A stretch of 64,000 nucleotides of DNA. Source: Rhodoferax sp. (GTDB lineage: Bacteria > Pseudomonadota > Gammaproteobacteria > Burkholderiales > Burkholderiaceae_C). The stretch is taken from assembly GCF_018780565.1 (NCBI RefSeq), contig NZ_JADMJN010000007.1:62001-126000 (forward strand). The letters run 5' to 3'. Position 1 is the first letter of the stretch, and each line of letters begins with the position of its first letter. Positions 46,659 to 55,844 of the stretch are shown one piece after another. Both the position numbers and the translations under genes were made by a program. The notes beneath the pieces were generated by a model. It made no database searches. It was not told where the DNA came from and worked only from the letters and a program-made list of their open reading frames with translations.

Positions 46659-46994
46659 ATGCCCTCCATGCTCAAGAAAAAAGACTGGTCAACCCTCACC
46701 CGACGTGCGCTGACAGCTACAGAAGTTGTAGCGAATTTAGCCAAGCTGGAAAGCTGGAGGCTGAACGGCGATGGGGCTGCGGTCGCCATCGAGAAAACCT
46801 TCACCTTTGCCAACTACTTCGAGACCATGTCCTTCGTCAATGCGGTGGCCTTCATCGCGCACGCGCAGGACCATCATCCTGACCTGTCAGTGCATTTCAG
46901 CCGCTGCGTCGTGCGTTTCAATACCCATGATCTGGGGGGCATTTCCATGACTGATTTTGACTGCGCGGCGCAGATTGATGCCTTGCTGGCGTGA
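46659..46994 (+). CDS. phhB: Pterin-4a-carbinolamine dehydratase
   Basis: 111 aa (or 108 from ATG 46668). Core signature QDHHPDLSVHFSRCVVRF followed by THDLGGIS. It recycles tetrahydrobiopterin-type cofactor after aromatic hydroxylation; no phenylalanine hydroxylase gene is nearby. Codons A-T-E-V-V-A near the N-terminus lie in a 17-bp repeat copy (46716-46732), which may be an insertion relative to orthologues. Confidence 0.9.
   Translation: MPSMLKKKDWSTLTRRALTATEVVANLAKLESWRLNGDGAAVAIEKTFTFANYFETMSFVNAVAFIAHAQDHHPDLSVHFSRCVVRFNTHDLGGISMTDFDCAAQIDALLA
46716..46732. repeat. Dispersed 17-bp inverted repeat, copy e (inside phhB)
   Basis: GCTAC-N7-GTAGC, in frame as A-T-E-V-V-A, the same reading frame as copy b. 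Confidence 0.7.
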
Positions 46995-47021
46995 CAATCA
47001 CTGATCTATGACGAGCCATCC

Positions 47022-47942
47022 ATGACACAGGCCACACTCCATCGCGGCCTGATCGTCGCCAACCACGGCCGCCACTTTCTGGTGGAAACACCGCAGGGGC
47101 AGCGTCTGATCTGCCATTCACGTGGCAAGAAAAGCACGGGGGTCGTGGGTGATCGGGTCCTGTGGCAGGCATCGCAAGACGAGGGCACGATCGAAAAAAT
47201 AGAAGAGCGCCGTAATCTTTTTTACCGTCAGGACGAAGTTCGGACCAAATCGTTTGCCGCCAATCTGGACCAGATCCTGATCCTGATCGCAGCCGAGCCC
47301 GAGTTCTCCAGCAGCCAGCTGTCACGTGCGCTGATTGCGGCAGAGGCCGAGCACATCACGCCCATCATTGCACTCAACAAGAGCGATCTGGTCGAGCCCT
47401 TTGCCCGTGCCTGGGAGTGGCTGCGACCTTACCGGCAGATGCACTACGGCGTGCTGCCGCTGTCCCTCAAGGCTTCCGGCGATGTCGATCGTGCGGAACT
47501 CACCAAGCTGCTGCACGGCAAGACGACACTGGTACTGGGGCCTTCCGGGGCAGGCAAAAGCACACTGATCAATCTGCTGGCGCCTGGCGCACTGGCGCAG
47601 ACCGGCGAGATTTCGCAGGCGCTCAATTCGGGCAAGCACACCACCACCAGCACCACCTGGTATTGGGTCGACGCGGACAAGACCACGGCCTTGATCGATT
47701 CGCCGGGATTCCAGGAGTTTGGTTTGAACCACATTGATCCGGCGCAACTGGCGGCTTATATGCCGGACCTCAAACCTCACGTGGCCAACTGCAGGTTCTA
47801 CAACTGCAGCCATCTGCATGAACCCGGCTGCGGTGTCATTGCTGCCGTAAAACCAGACGGCAGTCCCGATGGAATAAGCGCCAATCGCTATAAGATTTAT
47901 GGCGATTTGTATGCCGAGCTAAGCCAGATCAGAAAGTACTGA
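47022..47942 (+). CDS. rsgA: Ribosome small subunit-dependent GTPase A
   Basis: 306 aa. OB fold (about 10-75), then circularly permuted GTPase motifs in the order G4 ALNKSDL, G1 [12 protein letters not shown] and G3 DSPGFQEFG, followed by the zinc knuckle [16 protein letters not shown]. It acts in late 30S assembly. The 3' end overlaps convergent hisC by 24 bp. Confidence 0.96.
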   Translation: MTQATLHRGLIVANHGRHFLVETPQGQRLICHSRGKKSTGVVGDRVLWQASQDEGTIEKIEERRNLFYRQDEVRTKSFAANLDQILILIAAEPEFSSSQLSRALIAAEAEHITPIIALNKSDLVEPFARAWEWLRPYRQMHYGVLPLSLKASGDVDRAELTKLLHGKTTLVLGPSGAGKSTLINLLAPGALAQTGEISQALNSGKHTTTSTTWYWVDADKTTALIDSPGFQEFGLNHIDPAQLAAYMPDLKPHVANCRFYNCSHLHEPGCGVIAAVKPDGSPDGISANRYKIYGDLYAELSQIRKY

Positions 47943-49019
47943 GCCCAGTGCCTGCAGCAACTCATCGCATTGCGCCGGCGTGCCGATGCTGATGCGCAGG
48001 TACTGTTCAATGCGGGGCTGTTTGAAATGCCGCACCAGCACGCCCTGCGCGCGCAGACCTGCCGCCATACCGGCGGCATCATGGTTCGGATGCCGCGCAA
48101 AAACAAAATTGGCTTGCGAGGGCAGCACGACGAAGCCCAGGTCTTCCAGAGCCAGCACCAAGCCTTCCCGGCTGCTCATCACGGCCTGGCGCGTCTGCTC
48201 GAAGTAGGCTTGATCTTCAAAAGCAGCGACGCCACCGACGATCGCCAACCGGTCCAGAGGATAGGAATTGAAGCTGTTCTTGACCCGCTCCAGCGCGTCG
48301 ATCAGGTGCGCCTGTCCACAGGCGAAGCCGACGCGCAGACCCGCCAGCGAGCGCGACTTAGACAGGGTGTGGACCACCAGTAGGTTGGGGTACCGGGCAA
48401 TCAGGGGAATCGCGCTTTCGCCGCCAAAGTCCACATAGGCCTCATCCACCAGAACCACGCGTTGGGGGTGCAAGCGCAGCAGTTGCTCTATCTCTGAAAG
48501 TGCCAAGCCGATGCCGGTAGGTGCATTGGGGTTGGCAATGACCACCCCGGCCACCGAACTCCCGTCCTGGCGTGCATAGCCTGCAACATCGAGTTGCATC
48601 CCAGGCGTCAGGGGAACCGTTTCCACCGGAATGCCATAGAGGCCGCAGTACACCTTGTAGAAGCTGTAGCTGATGTCTGGCATCAGCAAGGGGCAACCGT
48701 GCTGGAAAAAAGCAAAAAAGGCATGGGCCAGCACCTCATCGGAGCCATTGCCCAGAAACACATGCTTTGGCGCCAATCCATGGTGCCCTGCGATGGCCTC
48801 GCGCAGTGCGGTCGACTCAGGGTCCGGGTAAAGCTGCAAACCCTGCTGCGCCGCTGCCTGAATGGCCGCAACGACCCGCGGCGATGGCGGATAAGGATTC
48901 TCGTTGGTGTTGAGCTTGACCAGCCGGTCCAGCTTGGGCTGCTCACCGGGCACATACGGCACCAGGCGGCTCACCACGGGGCTGCAAAACGAGGATTTCA
49001 AAAGAGGATTTACTTCCAT
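47919..49019 (-). CDS. hisC: Histidinol-phosphate aminotransferase
   Basis: 366 aa, fold type I PLP enzyme. [24 protein letters not shown] and the PLP lysine motif [19 protein letters not shown] are visible. It converts imidazole-acetol phosphate to histidinol phosphate. No other his gene is next to it, so this may be a second copy outside the his operon. Confidence 0.92.
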   Translation of the reverse strand: MEVNPLLKSSFCSPVVSRLVPYVPGEQPKLDRLVKLNTNENPYPPSPRVVAAIQAAAQQGLQLYPDPESTALREAIAGHHGLAPKHVFLGNGSDEVLAHAFFAFFQHGCPLLMPDISYSFYKVYCGLYGIPVETVPLTPGMQLDVAGYARQDGSSVAGVVIANPNAPTGIGLALSEIEQLLRLHPQRVVLVDEAYVDFGGESAIPLIARYPNLLVVHTLSKSRSLAGLRVGFACGQAHLIDALERVKNSFNSYPLDRLAIVGGVAAFEDQAYFEQTRQAVMSSREGLVLALEDLGFVVLPSQANFVFARHPNHDAAGMAAGLRAQGVLVRHFKQPRIEQYLRISIGTPAQCDELLQALGSVLSDLA

Positions 49020-49075
49020 TTTGATGGCAGATCACTTAGGAACTGCGGTGGCCAAGCGTGTATTAATTGAAGGAT

Positions 49076-50065
49076 TTAGCCGAGCAGACGCGCCAGGGTC
49101 AACAGCGCCAGCAACACCATCCACATCACCACGGTGCGCCAGACCAGGCCCACGATGACCGCCAGATGCGCCAACTCCGGCGTCTGCCCTGGTAGCGCGT
49201 CCCCAGGCATGTCAGCCGGGGATGGGGGCATTGCGGGCGTACCGTCGGCGTTGAAAGCCGATGCGCTCGCAGCGCGCCCACCCAAGCGGATATTCACGGC
49301 ACCAGACGTTGCAGCCAACACAATGCCATCGTTGTCCCCCGTTGAACGCGGCTCATGGTTGCGCCAGCCATCTATCGCTTCCTCAAAACTGCCAACAACG
49401 GCAAAGCTGATGGCCGTGATACGGGCAGGCAACCAGTCAATCATCGCCCACGCGTCCATCGCAGTTGTCTGCAGCGCTTCACTCACGGGCTGATGATGCG
49501 TCTTGCTCTTGTGCTGCCAGTAACGGGCCACGAATTCACTCAGCCTGTACAGAACCGCGCCAGCAGGACCGAAACCGAAGGCGGCCAGCACCGAGAACCA
49601 GGCAAGTACACCAAACACATGGCGATGGGCCGACAGCACGGAATGCTCAATCACGTGACGCAATATTTCGCTACGAGGCAACTCACTTGCGTCGATCTGC
49701 TTCCAGGTGGCGAGCAGTTCGCGGGCACGCTCCTCGTCTCCGTCAGCCAGAGCATCCCGGATTTGCGTGAAATGGAAACTGAACTGGCGAAAACCCAGCG
49801 TGGCGTAGAGCACGGCCACACTCCATACGACCGACCCCGGCCAGCCTAGCAAGGCATCCAGCCCCCAATAAATCAGAAGCGACGCCAGCGTGGGCCCGCC
49901 CACCGCAAATCCCCAGGCCAACCAGCCATGAAATGATTTGCCAGCGTCGAAATTGCGGGTACTCCAGCGCACCCAGGCGCGCAAACTTGCGTGAACCGGG
50001 TTGCCTCGACCCAGGGGACGAGCCTGCTCCAGCAGCAGGGCAAAAAGCACAGAGATAAAGCTCAT
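49076..50065 (-). CDS. CobD/CbiB-like membrane protein
   Basis: 329 aa, four or five hydrophobic segments, with LEQARPLGRGNPVH at the N-terminus and DWLPARITAISFAVVGSFEEAI in the second half. These fit the CobD/CbiB-AmpE superfamily. No cobalamin genes surround it, and the AmpE-like signalling role has not been shown for this branch, so function is left open. Confidence 0.8.
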   Translation of the reverse strand: MSFISVLFALLLEQARPLGRGNPVHASLRAWVRWSTRNFDAGKSFHGWLAWGFAVGGPTLASLLIYWGLDALLGWPGSVVWSVAVLYATLGFRQFSFHFTQIRDALADGDEERARELLATWKQIDASELPRSEILRHVIEHSVLSAHRHVFGVLAWFSVLAAFGFGPAGAVLYRLSEFVARYWQHKSKTHHQPVSEALQTTAMDAWAMIDWLPARITAISFAVVGSFEEAIDGWRNHEPRSTGDNDGIVLAATSGAVNIRLGGRAASASAFNADGTPAMPPSPADMPGDALPGQTPELAHLAVIVGLVWRTVVMWMVLLALLTLARLLG

Positions 50066-50090
50066 GCGACCATCATACCGGCACGCTCCC

Positions 50091-50777
50091 TCAGGCAGAA
50101 AGAAGGCGATAGAAGTTGCGCAGCATGCCGGCCGTGGCGCCCCAGATAAAGCGCTGTGTCGTCTGGCCGTTCATCTGCTCAAGATAGGGCATGGAAAACC
50201 ACTCCCTGCGCGCGCCTTCCCACTCGAAAGCATGGCGCTGATGGTGTGCAGGATTCATCAAGAATGCCAGCGGCACCTCGAAGATATCTGCCACTTCGTT
50301 GGCATTCGGGGTCAGCTTGAAGCCAGTCTCCACCAGAGCCACGACTGGCGTGATGATGAACGCAGAGCCTGTGATGTAGTGCGGCATGTGGCCCAACACC
50401 TGGACGAATGCAGGATCGAGTCCGATCTCCTCCTGTGCCTCGCGCAGGGCGGTGGCCGAAGCGTCCGCATCTTCTTCATCGGCTTTCCCCCCGGGAAAAG
50501 CAATCTGCCCCGAGTGGGTCGACAGGTGCATGGTCCGCTCGGTCAGTAAAACCGTGGGCTGCTCACGCATCACAATCGGCAACAGAACCGAGGCATGAAT
50601 GGGCTGACGCTCCGAAAACGTTTTTTCGGCCACCAACTCGGGCGTCCACACAGGCGGTGAAATGAAACGCTGCCGCAGAGCCGCCGGCTGCAAGACATGG
50701 TGCGCCACAGCCGGCAGATGGGCGTCAACGCCTGCTACGGGAATCTGGCGCGGATCAAAATAGGGCAACTTGGACAC
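50091..50777 (-). CDS. Nudix hydrolase, CoA pyrophosphatase-type
   Basis: 228 aa. Nudix box PGGKADEEDADASATALREAQEEIGL occupies about residues 92-117, and the preceding SVLLPIVMREQPTVLLTERT and later GSAFIITPVV resemble the NudL/CoA pyrophosphatase group. It would hydrolyse CoA or dinucleotide pyrophosphates. It lies between the CobD/CbiB-like gene and the rplS operon end, whose terminator is at 50802. Confidence 0.85.
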   Translation of the reverse strand: MSKLPYFDPRQIPVAGVDAHLPAVAHHVLQPAALRQRFISPPVWTPELVAEKTFSERQPIHASVLLPIVMREQPTVLLTERTMHLSTHSGQIAFPGGKADEEDADASATALREAQEEIGLDPAFVQVLGHMPHYITGSAFIITPVVALVETGFKLTPNANEVADIFEVPLAFLMNPAHHQRHAFEWEGARREWFSMPYLEQMNGQTTQRFIWGATAGMLRNFYRLLSA

Positions 50778-50801
50778 GGCAGCTTTGGCTGGTTGGAAAA
50801 T

Positions 50802-50838
50802 AAAAAAGCCGCCACAAGCATAAGCTGGGGCGGCCTTT
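50802..50838 (-). terminator. Terminator of the rpsP-rimM-trmD-rplS operon
   Basis: GCCGCC (50808-50813) pairs with GGCGGC (50829-50834) around a 15-nt loop; on the minus strand a run of six T follows the stem. Confidence 0.8.
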
Positions 50839-50854
50839 TGGGAAACAGCTTTCG

Positions 50855-51229
50855 TTATACGTTGGCTGTTTTCTTGGCTGGCAGTTTTTCCTTGATACGA
50901 GCCGACTTGCCGCTGCGATCACGCAGGTAGTACAGCTTGGCACGACGCACATCACCACGACGCTTGACTTCAATGCTGGCGATCAGTGGGCTGTAAGTCT
51001 GGAACGTGCGCTCGACACCTTCACCGCTGGAGATCTTGCGAACGATAAAGCCGCTGTTCAGGCCACGATTGCGCTTGGCAATCACAACACCTTCATAAGC
51101 CTGCAGACGCTTGCGTGTGCCTTCAACGACGTTGACGCTCACAACAACGGTATCGCCAGGAGCGAATTCGGGAATGGTTTTCCCGAGACGAGCAATTTCT
51201 TCCTGCTCAAGGGTTTGGATCAGATTCAT
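50855..51229 (-). CDS. rplS: 50S ribosomal protein L19
   Basis: 124 aa from ATG 51229, which has GAGGAA directly upstream; the GTG-type extension to 51292 is rejected. Conserved [35 protein letters not shown] and [27 protein letters not shown]. Located at the 30S-50S interface. Last gene of the operon. Confidence 0.97.
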   Translation of the reverse strand: MNLIQTLEQEEIARLGKTIPEFAPGDTVVVSVNVVEGTRKRLQAYEGVVIAKRNRGLNSGFIVRKISSGEGVERTFQTYSPLIASIEVKRRGDVRRAKLYYLRDRSGKSARIKEKLPAKKTANV

Positions 51230-51331
51230 GATTTCCTCAAATGATCTTGGCAACACCTGCGTCGGGATTGACGCTAAAAGTTTGGCTGTCAAACAGCAAA
51301 ACGGCCGGCCAGAGGATCGGTAAGCCTTAGA

Positions 51332-52081
51332 TTATAACCTGATCTTGTCCAGGACCACTTCATCCTGGGCCGTGAGACGCCCATCCCGCCGTGCCTGGTC
51401 AATCAGTTCAGGGCGCAGACGGGCCGTGATGGCAAGCCGCTGCTCGCGCCGCCAACGTTCAATCTGGGCATGGTGACCCGATAGCAGCACGTCAGGCACG
51501 GCTCTGCCCGCCCAGTTTTCGGGTCGCGTGTAATGCGGGCAATCGAGCAATCCATCAAGCGCGGGATTGAAGCTATCCTGCTGGTGGCTGTCGGCCGTAT
51601 TCAAAACCCCTGGTTGAAGTCGGGCGACCGAGTCCAGCAAAGCCATGGCTGCAATTTCGCCACCGGACAACACAAAGTCCCCCAGGCTGATCTGCTCGGT
51701 CACGTATTCGTCAACGAAACGCTGGTCAATACCCTCGTAGCGACCACAAATCAGGACCGCACCCGCACTATCTGCCCAACGCGAAACCATGGCGTGATTG
51801 AGCGGCTTTCCTGCAGGCGAAAAGAGAACCACCGGTGCGGCGTCTGCGCGCTGCGACTGAATGCTTTGCAGGCAATGACTCAGAGGATCGGCCAACATGA
51901 CCATGCCGGGGCCACCACCGAAGGGGCGATCATCGACCCGCTTGTAATTGCCCTCGGCAAAATCACGTGGATTGGACAAGTGGACATCGACCTGTCCCGA
52001 CTCATAGGCACGCCGGGTGATGCCACTGCTCAGCAGCGGCGCAAACAACTCGGGAAAAAGCGTGACAACATCAAAGCGCAT
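51332..52081 (-). CDS. trmD: tRNA (guanine37-N1)-methyltransferase
   Basis: 249 aa. SPOUT knot motifs LICGRYEGIDQRFVDEYV and LGDFVLSGGEIAAMALLDSVARL, with DDRPFGGGPGMVM early on. It methylates G37 of tRNAs and prevents frameshifting. Starts 10 bp after rimM and precedes rplS by about 100 bp. Confidence 0.97.
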   Translation of the reverse strand: MRFDVVTLFPELFAPLLSSGITRRAYESGQVDVHLSNPRDFAEGNYKRVDDRPFGGGPGMVMLADPLSHCLQSIQSQRADAAPVVLFSPAGKPLNHAMVSRWADSAGAVLICGRYEGIDQRFVDEYVTEQISLGDFVLSGGEIAAMALLDSVARLQPGVLNTADSHQQDSFNPALDGLLDCPHYTRPENWAGRAVPDVLLSGHHAQIERWRREQRLAITARLRPELIDQARRDGRLTAQDEVVLDKIRL

Positions 52082-52091
52082 AAGGTCGCGC

Positions 52092-52658
52092 TCAAAAATC
52101 GGGTTGCCAGTCCACCAGAATGCGCCGGGCCGTCAAATCAACGTCATCGATGTAGACCGATACAAAAGGAATCATGCGCTCCAGCGTCTTGCCATCCTGC
52201 TCGCAGTCCATCACCAGCACGGTTTGCGCGCCGGTCGATAGCAATTCCTTGACCTTGCCCAGCGCCACGCCTTCGCGATTGACAACATCCAGACCGATCA
52301 AGTCGACCCAGTAGTACTCGTCTTTCTCGGCTGTTGGAAAACTGGAACGGGAAACGAAAATGCGAGCCCCACGCAAGGCTTCTGCCGCATTGCGATCATT
52401 GACATCGCGTGCACTGGCCACAACCGTCCCGGAATGGTCTTTGGCTTCGGTGATGGCCAGCTTGGCCACCCCGGAAAAGGTCTTTGCACCCTTTTCAGCT
52501 GGCAGCAAGAACCAGCGCCTCGAAGAAAAAAGCGCCTCGGGATCGGCGCTGTAGGGCAGGACTTTGAACCAACCCTTGATGCCCCAGGCATCAGCGATGC
52601 GCCCAACTTCGATAGCATCCGCCGGCAATTCGGCGGCTTCGAGGCCGGGCAACATCAC
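52092..52658 (-). CDS. rimM: Ribosome maturation factor RimM
   Basis: 188 aa. N-terminal RimM beta-barrel (VGRIADAWGIKGWFKVLP) and C-terminal PRC-barrel (DEYYWVDLIGLDVVNREGVALG ... IPFVSVYIDDVDL). It binds S19 and aids 30S assembly. Begins 7 bp after rpsP. Confidence 0.96.
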   Translation of the reverse strand: MMLPGLEAAELPADAIEVGRIADAWGIKGWFKVLPYSADPEALFSSRRWFLLPAEKGAKTFSGVAKLAITEAKDHSGTVVASARDVNDRNAAEALRGARIFVSRSSFPTAEKDEYYWVDLIGLDVVNREGVALGKVKELLSTGAQTVLVMDCEQDGKTLERMIPFVSVYIDDVDLTARRILVDWQPDF

Positions 52659-52665
52659 AGTGACA

Positions 52666-52917
52666 TCAGGCCGCTTTTTTGGCAGCTTGATTGATCAGGC
52701 GTTCCACGGTGGGGGAAGCTTGCGCACCCACGCTTTTCCAGTAAGTCAGGCGATCCTGCGCAATGCGGATGCTTTCTTCATTGGCAGTTGCGATCGGATT
52801 GTAAAAACCGATGCGCTCAATGAAGCGACCGTCGCGGCGGGTACGCTTGTCAGCAACAACAATATTGAAAAACGGGCGTGCTTTTGCACCGCCACGGGCG
52901 AGTCGAATGACGACCAT
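52666..52917 (-). CDS. rpsP: 30S ribosomal protein S16
   Basis: 83 aa, usual size: [42 protein letters not shown]. Ribosome site AAAGGA is seven bases before ATG 52917. First gene of the operon; a hairpin at 52934-52953 lies in its leader. Confidence 0.97.
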   Translation of the reverse strand: MVVIRLARGGAKARPFFNIVVADKRTRRDGRFIERIGFYNPIATANEESIRIAQDRLTYWKSVGAQASPTVERLINQAAKKAA

Positions 52918-52933
52918 GATTTATCCTTTGGGC

Positions 52934-52953
52934 GGCAGAATTTTATTTCTGCC
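52934..52953 (-). promoter_or_regulatory. Leader hairpin upstream of rpsP
   Basis: A perfect 7-bp stem GGCAGAA / TTCTGCC with a 6-nt loop lies just 5' of the rpsP ribosome site. It is a candidate RNA-level control element; no known ribosomal-protein leader motif is recognised. Confidence 0.45.
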
Positions 52954-53124
52954 TTTTGATCAGCACTTAATTCAGCGTTTGAGACACGCAACTGGCCACC
53001 CGGCCAGCGACACACTAAATAGCTCTCCATTATACCGTTTCCTGCTTCCGAACCTGCCACTTTTCAGGGATCGGTGCTTTTTGTCCTCCAGCGCACCTGC
53101 GCGAGCGGGCAATAATGGACACCT

Positions 53125-53571
53125 ATGAAAAATAAAACTGTCGCCGCCTGGCTGGCCTTTCTTGGCGGTCCCCTGGGACTGCATCGCTTCTATCTGTGCG
53201 GCATGGGTGACATGTTGGGCTGGCTCCTGCCGCTGCCCACTGCGCTTGGCTTGTACGGCATTGAACGGGTGCAACAAAATGGGGTGGACGATCAATGGAG
53301 CTGGATACTGATTCCGTTGCTTGGCTTTACCATGGCCGGCTGTGCGTTGAATGCGATTGTCTACGGCCTGATGACACCCGAAAAATGGAATGCCCGCTTC
53401 AATCCATCAATACCAACGGATGCGGCACCGGGTCGCACGAACTGGGCCACCATCGGGGCCATCGTATTGGCACTGCTGCTGGGCACCACGGTGTTGATGA
53501 GCAGCATTGTGTTCAGCTTCCAGCGCTACTTCGAGTACCAGATTGAAGAGGCGCGCAAGATTTCCCAATGA
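53125..53571 (+). CDS. TM2 domain-containing membrane protein
   Basis: 148 aa. N-terminal KTVAAWLAFLGGPLGLHRFYLCG is the TM2 domain signature (two helices with a short GxxGxHRFYLG turn), followed by two more hydrophobic segments (WILIPLLGFTMAGCALNAI and WATIGAIVLALLLGTTVLM). Function unknown. Divergent from rpsP, convergent with the phosphate transporter gene. Confidence 0.8.
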   Translation: MKNKTVAAWLAFLGGPLGLHRFYLCGMGDMLGWLLPLPTALGLYGIERVQQNGVDDQWSWILIPLLGFTMAGCALNAIVYGLMTPEKWNARFNPSIPTDAAPGRTNWATIGAIVLALLLGTTVLMSSIVFSFQRYFEYQIEEARKISQ

Positions 53572-53590
53572 AGCCACTTGCTTGGTCGCA

Positions 53591-54601
53591 TCAGAAAATC
53601 TGCAAACTCACCCAATAGGAAATCGCTGCCACGAATGCACTGGCTGGAATCGTGAAGACCCAGGCCCAGACGATATTGCCCGCCACGCCCCAACGCACTG
53701 CGCTGGCGCGTTTCACCGACCCCACGCCGACGATGGCACCCGTGATGGTATGGGTTGTCGACACGGGAATACCGAGTGCTGTAGCCGTGAACAAGGTGAT
53801 CGCCCCGCCGGTTTCAGCACAAAACCCGCCTACTGGTTTGAGCTTGGTAATCTTTTGCCCCATGGTGCGAACAATGCGCCAGCCACCAAACATAGTGCCA
53901 GCACCAATGGCCATGTAACAACTGACGACGGCCCAAGTGGGAGGCGCTTTGTCGCCGGTTGAGGCATAGCCCGTGGCAATCAGAAGCATCCAAATAATGC
54001 CGATGGTTTTTTGAGCATCGTTGCCACCGTGGCCTAGACTATAGGCGCCCGCTGAGACCAATTGCAAACGGCGAAACCATTTGTCCACGCGCATGGGGCG
54101 ACTGCGACGAAAAACCCAGGCCACCAGCACCATCATCACTGAGCCGAGCAGAAAACCCAACAACGGTGAAATGAAAATGAAGGCCACCGTTTTGAGAATC
54201 CCTGCCGACAACAGTACGCCAGCACCAGCCTTGGCAATGACCGCCCCCACGATACCGCCGATCAAGGCATGGGACGAACTGCTGGGTATGCCGTAGTACC
54301 AGGTAATGAAATTCCAGGTAATTGCGCCGATCAGCGCACCAAACACCACATGGGTATCCACGATGCCGGGCTGTACGATCCCCTTGCCCACGGTGGCAGC
54401 CACTGTGTAGTTGAACACCAGGATCGCGATGACATTGAAGAACGCCGCAAAAAGAACGGCCTGTCCCGGCTTGAGAACACCCGTAGACACCACCGTCGCA
54501 ATTGAGTTGGCGGCGTCATGAAACCCGTTCATGAAGTCGAACAGAATGGCGAGTACGACTAACAACACCACCACCCACAGGGCCGTTTGTACGGTTTCCA
54601 T
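53591..54601 (-). CDS. pit: PiT family inorganic phosphate transporter
   Basis: 336 aa, about ten TM segments, with the duplicated PiT signature: FDFMNGFHDAANSIATVVST in the N-half and SLGHGGNDAQKTIGIIW in the C-half. It imports phosphate with a cation. It lies 15 bp after the DUF47 gene and is likely co-transcribed and modulated by that protein. Confidence 0.94.
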   Translation of the reverse strand: METVQTALWVVVLLVVLAILFDFMNGFHDAANSIATVVSTGVLKPGQAVLFAAFFNVIAILVFNYTVAATVGKGIVQPGIVDTHVVFGALIGAITWNFITWYYGIPSSSSHALIGGIVGAVIAKAGAGVLLSAGILKTVAFIFISPLLGFLLGSVMMVLVAWVFRRSRPMRVDKWFRRLQLVSAGAYSLGHGGNDAQKTIGIIWMLLIATGYASTGDKAPPTWAVVSCYMAIGAGTMFGGWRIVRTMGQKITKLKPVGGFCAETGGAITLFTATALGIPVSTTHTITGAIVGVGSVKRASAVRWGVAGNIVWAWVFTIPASAFVAAISYWVSLQIF

Positions 54602-54616
54602 CGTGCAGGCTCCGAA

Positions 54617-55264
54617 TCAGGAATTCTCGAGGATGATGCCCTCGATGACGTTGGCGACGTCTTCACACTTGTCGGTGATGGTCTCCAACAACTCGTAAAT
54701 CGCCTTGAGCTTGATGACCTCCCGCACATCGGGCTCCTCCCGAAACAGCTTGCTCATGGCGCTGCGCATCACGCGATCAGCGTCGGACTCAAGCTGATCG
54801 ATCTCTTCACAGGTTTTAAGGGCTGCCGCCGCCGTCGCAGGATCGGCAATCTTCGCCAGCATGCCCACCGCATCGCGGACCCGCTCGCAACACTTCACGC
54901 TCAAATCCGTCAGGCGGGTAATGTCTTCCGTCATGTGATGCACGTCGTACAGGGCCATGGTCTCAGCCGAATCCTGGATCAGGTCCGCAATATCGTCCAT
55001 GGTGTTGATCAGCGAGTGAATTTGTTCGCGATCGATCGGCGTGATGAAGGTCAGGTGAATCGACTTGTTGACTTCATGTGTCACCCGATCAGCTGCGCGC
55101 TCGGCGCTGTCCACATCTTCATTGTATTTTTGACGCAGAACGGGATCGCTGTAGTTGGCAACCAGTTTGGAAAACGCTTGTGCCGCTTCGACGATACGGT
55201 CCGCGTGTTGGTTGAACATTTCAAAATAGTTGCTTTCGCGCGGCAACAGTTTTCCAAAAAACAT
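54617..55264 (-). CDS. DUF47 family PhoU-like protein
   Basis: 215 aa from ATG 55264 with GAGGAG eight bases upstream; nine extra residues upstream are rejected. Helix-rich, with HADRIVEAAQAFSKLVANYSDP, DSAERAADRVTHEVNKSIH and TFITPIDREQIHSLINTMDDIADLIQD. This is the usual partner of PiT transporters and probably regulates phosphate uptake. Confidence 0.93.
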   Translation of the reverse strand: MFFGKLLPRESNYFEMFNQHADRIVEAAQAFSKLVANYSDPVLRQKYNEDVDSAERAADRVTHEVNKSIHLTFITPIDREQIHSLINTMDDIADLIQDSAETMALYDVHHMTEDITRLTDLSVKCCERVRDAVGMLAKIADPATAAAALKTCEEIDQLESDADRVMRSAMSKLFREEPDVREVIKLKAIYELLETITDKCEDVANVIEGIILENS

Positions 55265-55356
55265 GGTCGACTCCTCAAGAGAACATGTCAAATAAATGAC
55301 GGCATCGGGACTGCCGGCAGTTTAACCGCCCGCCCCACAGACAAAGGCCAGCGAAT

Positions 55357-55725
55357 TCAGGCACCGCGAAAAATAAAATAGACCGCACCCACCATGCACA
55401 AGGCCGCCCACAAATAATCCAGCTTGAAGGGTTCCTTCAAATAGAACATGGCGAATGGAACGAACACGGCAAGCGTGATGACCTCCTGCATGATTTTGAG
55501 CTGTCCCACACTGAATCCGGCTTGCTGATAACCAATGCGATTGGCGGGCACCTGCAGCCCATATTCGAACAAGGCAATGCCCCAACTCACAAGCGCTGCA
55601 AGGTACCAGGGCGCCGTGGCCAAATTCTTCAAATGGCCATACCAGGCCATCGTCATGAAGACGTTGCTGCAAATCAGCAACAGGACCGTTTGCAGTGACA
55701 GGGGGATGGATTGGAGCATGTTCAT
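55357..55725 (-). CDS. DUF486 family (DMT-type) small membrane protein
   Basis: 122 aa with four TM helices (TVLLLICSNVFMTMAWY, YLAALVSWGIALFEYGLQVPANRIGY, QEVITLAVFVPFAMFYL, WAALCMVGAVYFIFRG). AWYGHL, ANRIGYQQAGFSVGQLKIMQE and KEPFKLDYLWAAL are conserved family features. Function unknown; small multidrug-resistance-like transport is possible. Confidence 0.88.
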   Translation of the reverse strand: MNMLQSIPLSLQTVLLLICSNVFMTMAWYGHLKNLATAPWYLAALVSWGIALFEYGLQVPANRIGYQQAGFSVGQLKIMQEVITLAVFVPFAMFYLKEPFKLDYLWAALCMVGAVYFIFRGA

Positions 55726-55763
55726 GCAGCCGTTTCTCCGGCATCGTTGATTTCAAGCTGGCT

Positions 55764-55796
55764 AAAAAAAACCCCGCAACCGGAATCGCGGGGTTC
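55764..55796 (-). terminator. Terminator downstream of acnB
   Basis: CCCCGC (55772-55777) pairs with GCGGGG (55788-55793) around a 10-nt loop, followed on the minus strand by eight T. Confidence 0.9.
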
Positions 55797-55844
55797 TTGA
55801 CTCACAGCGGGCCCAGCCAAGACCGGGCCTCGCGCGCTGGCCTG

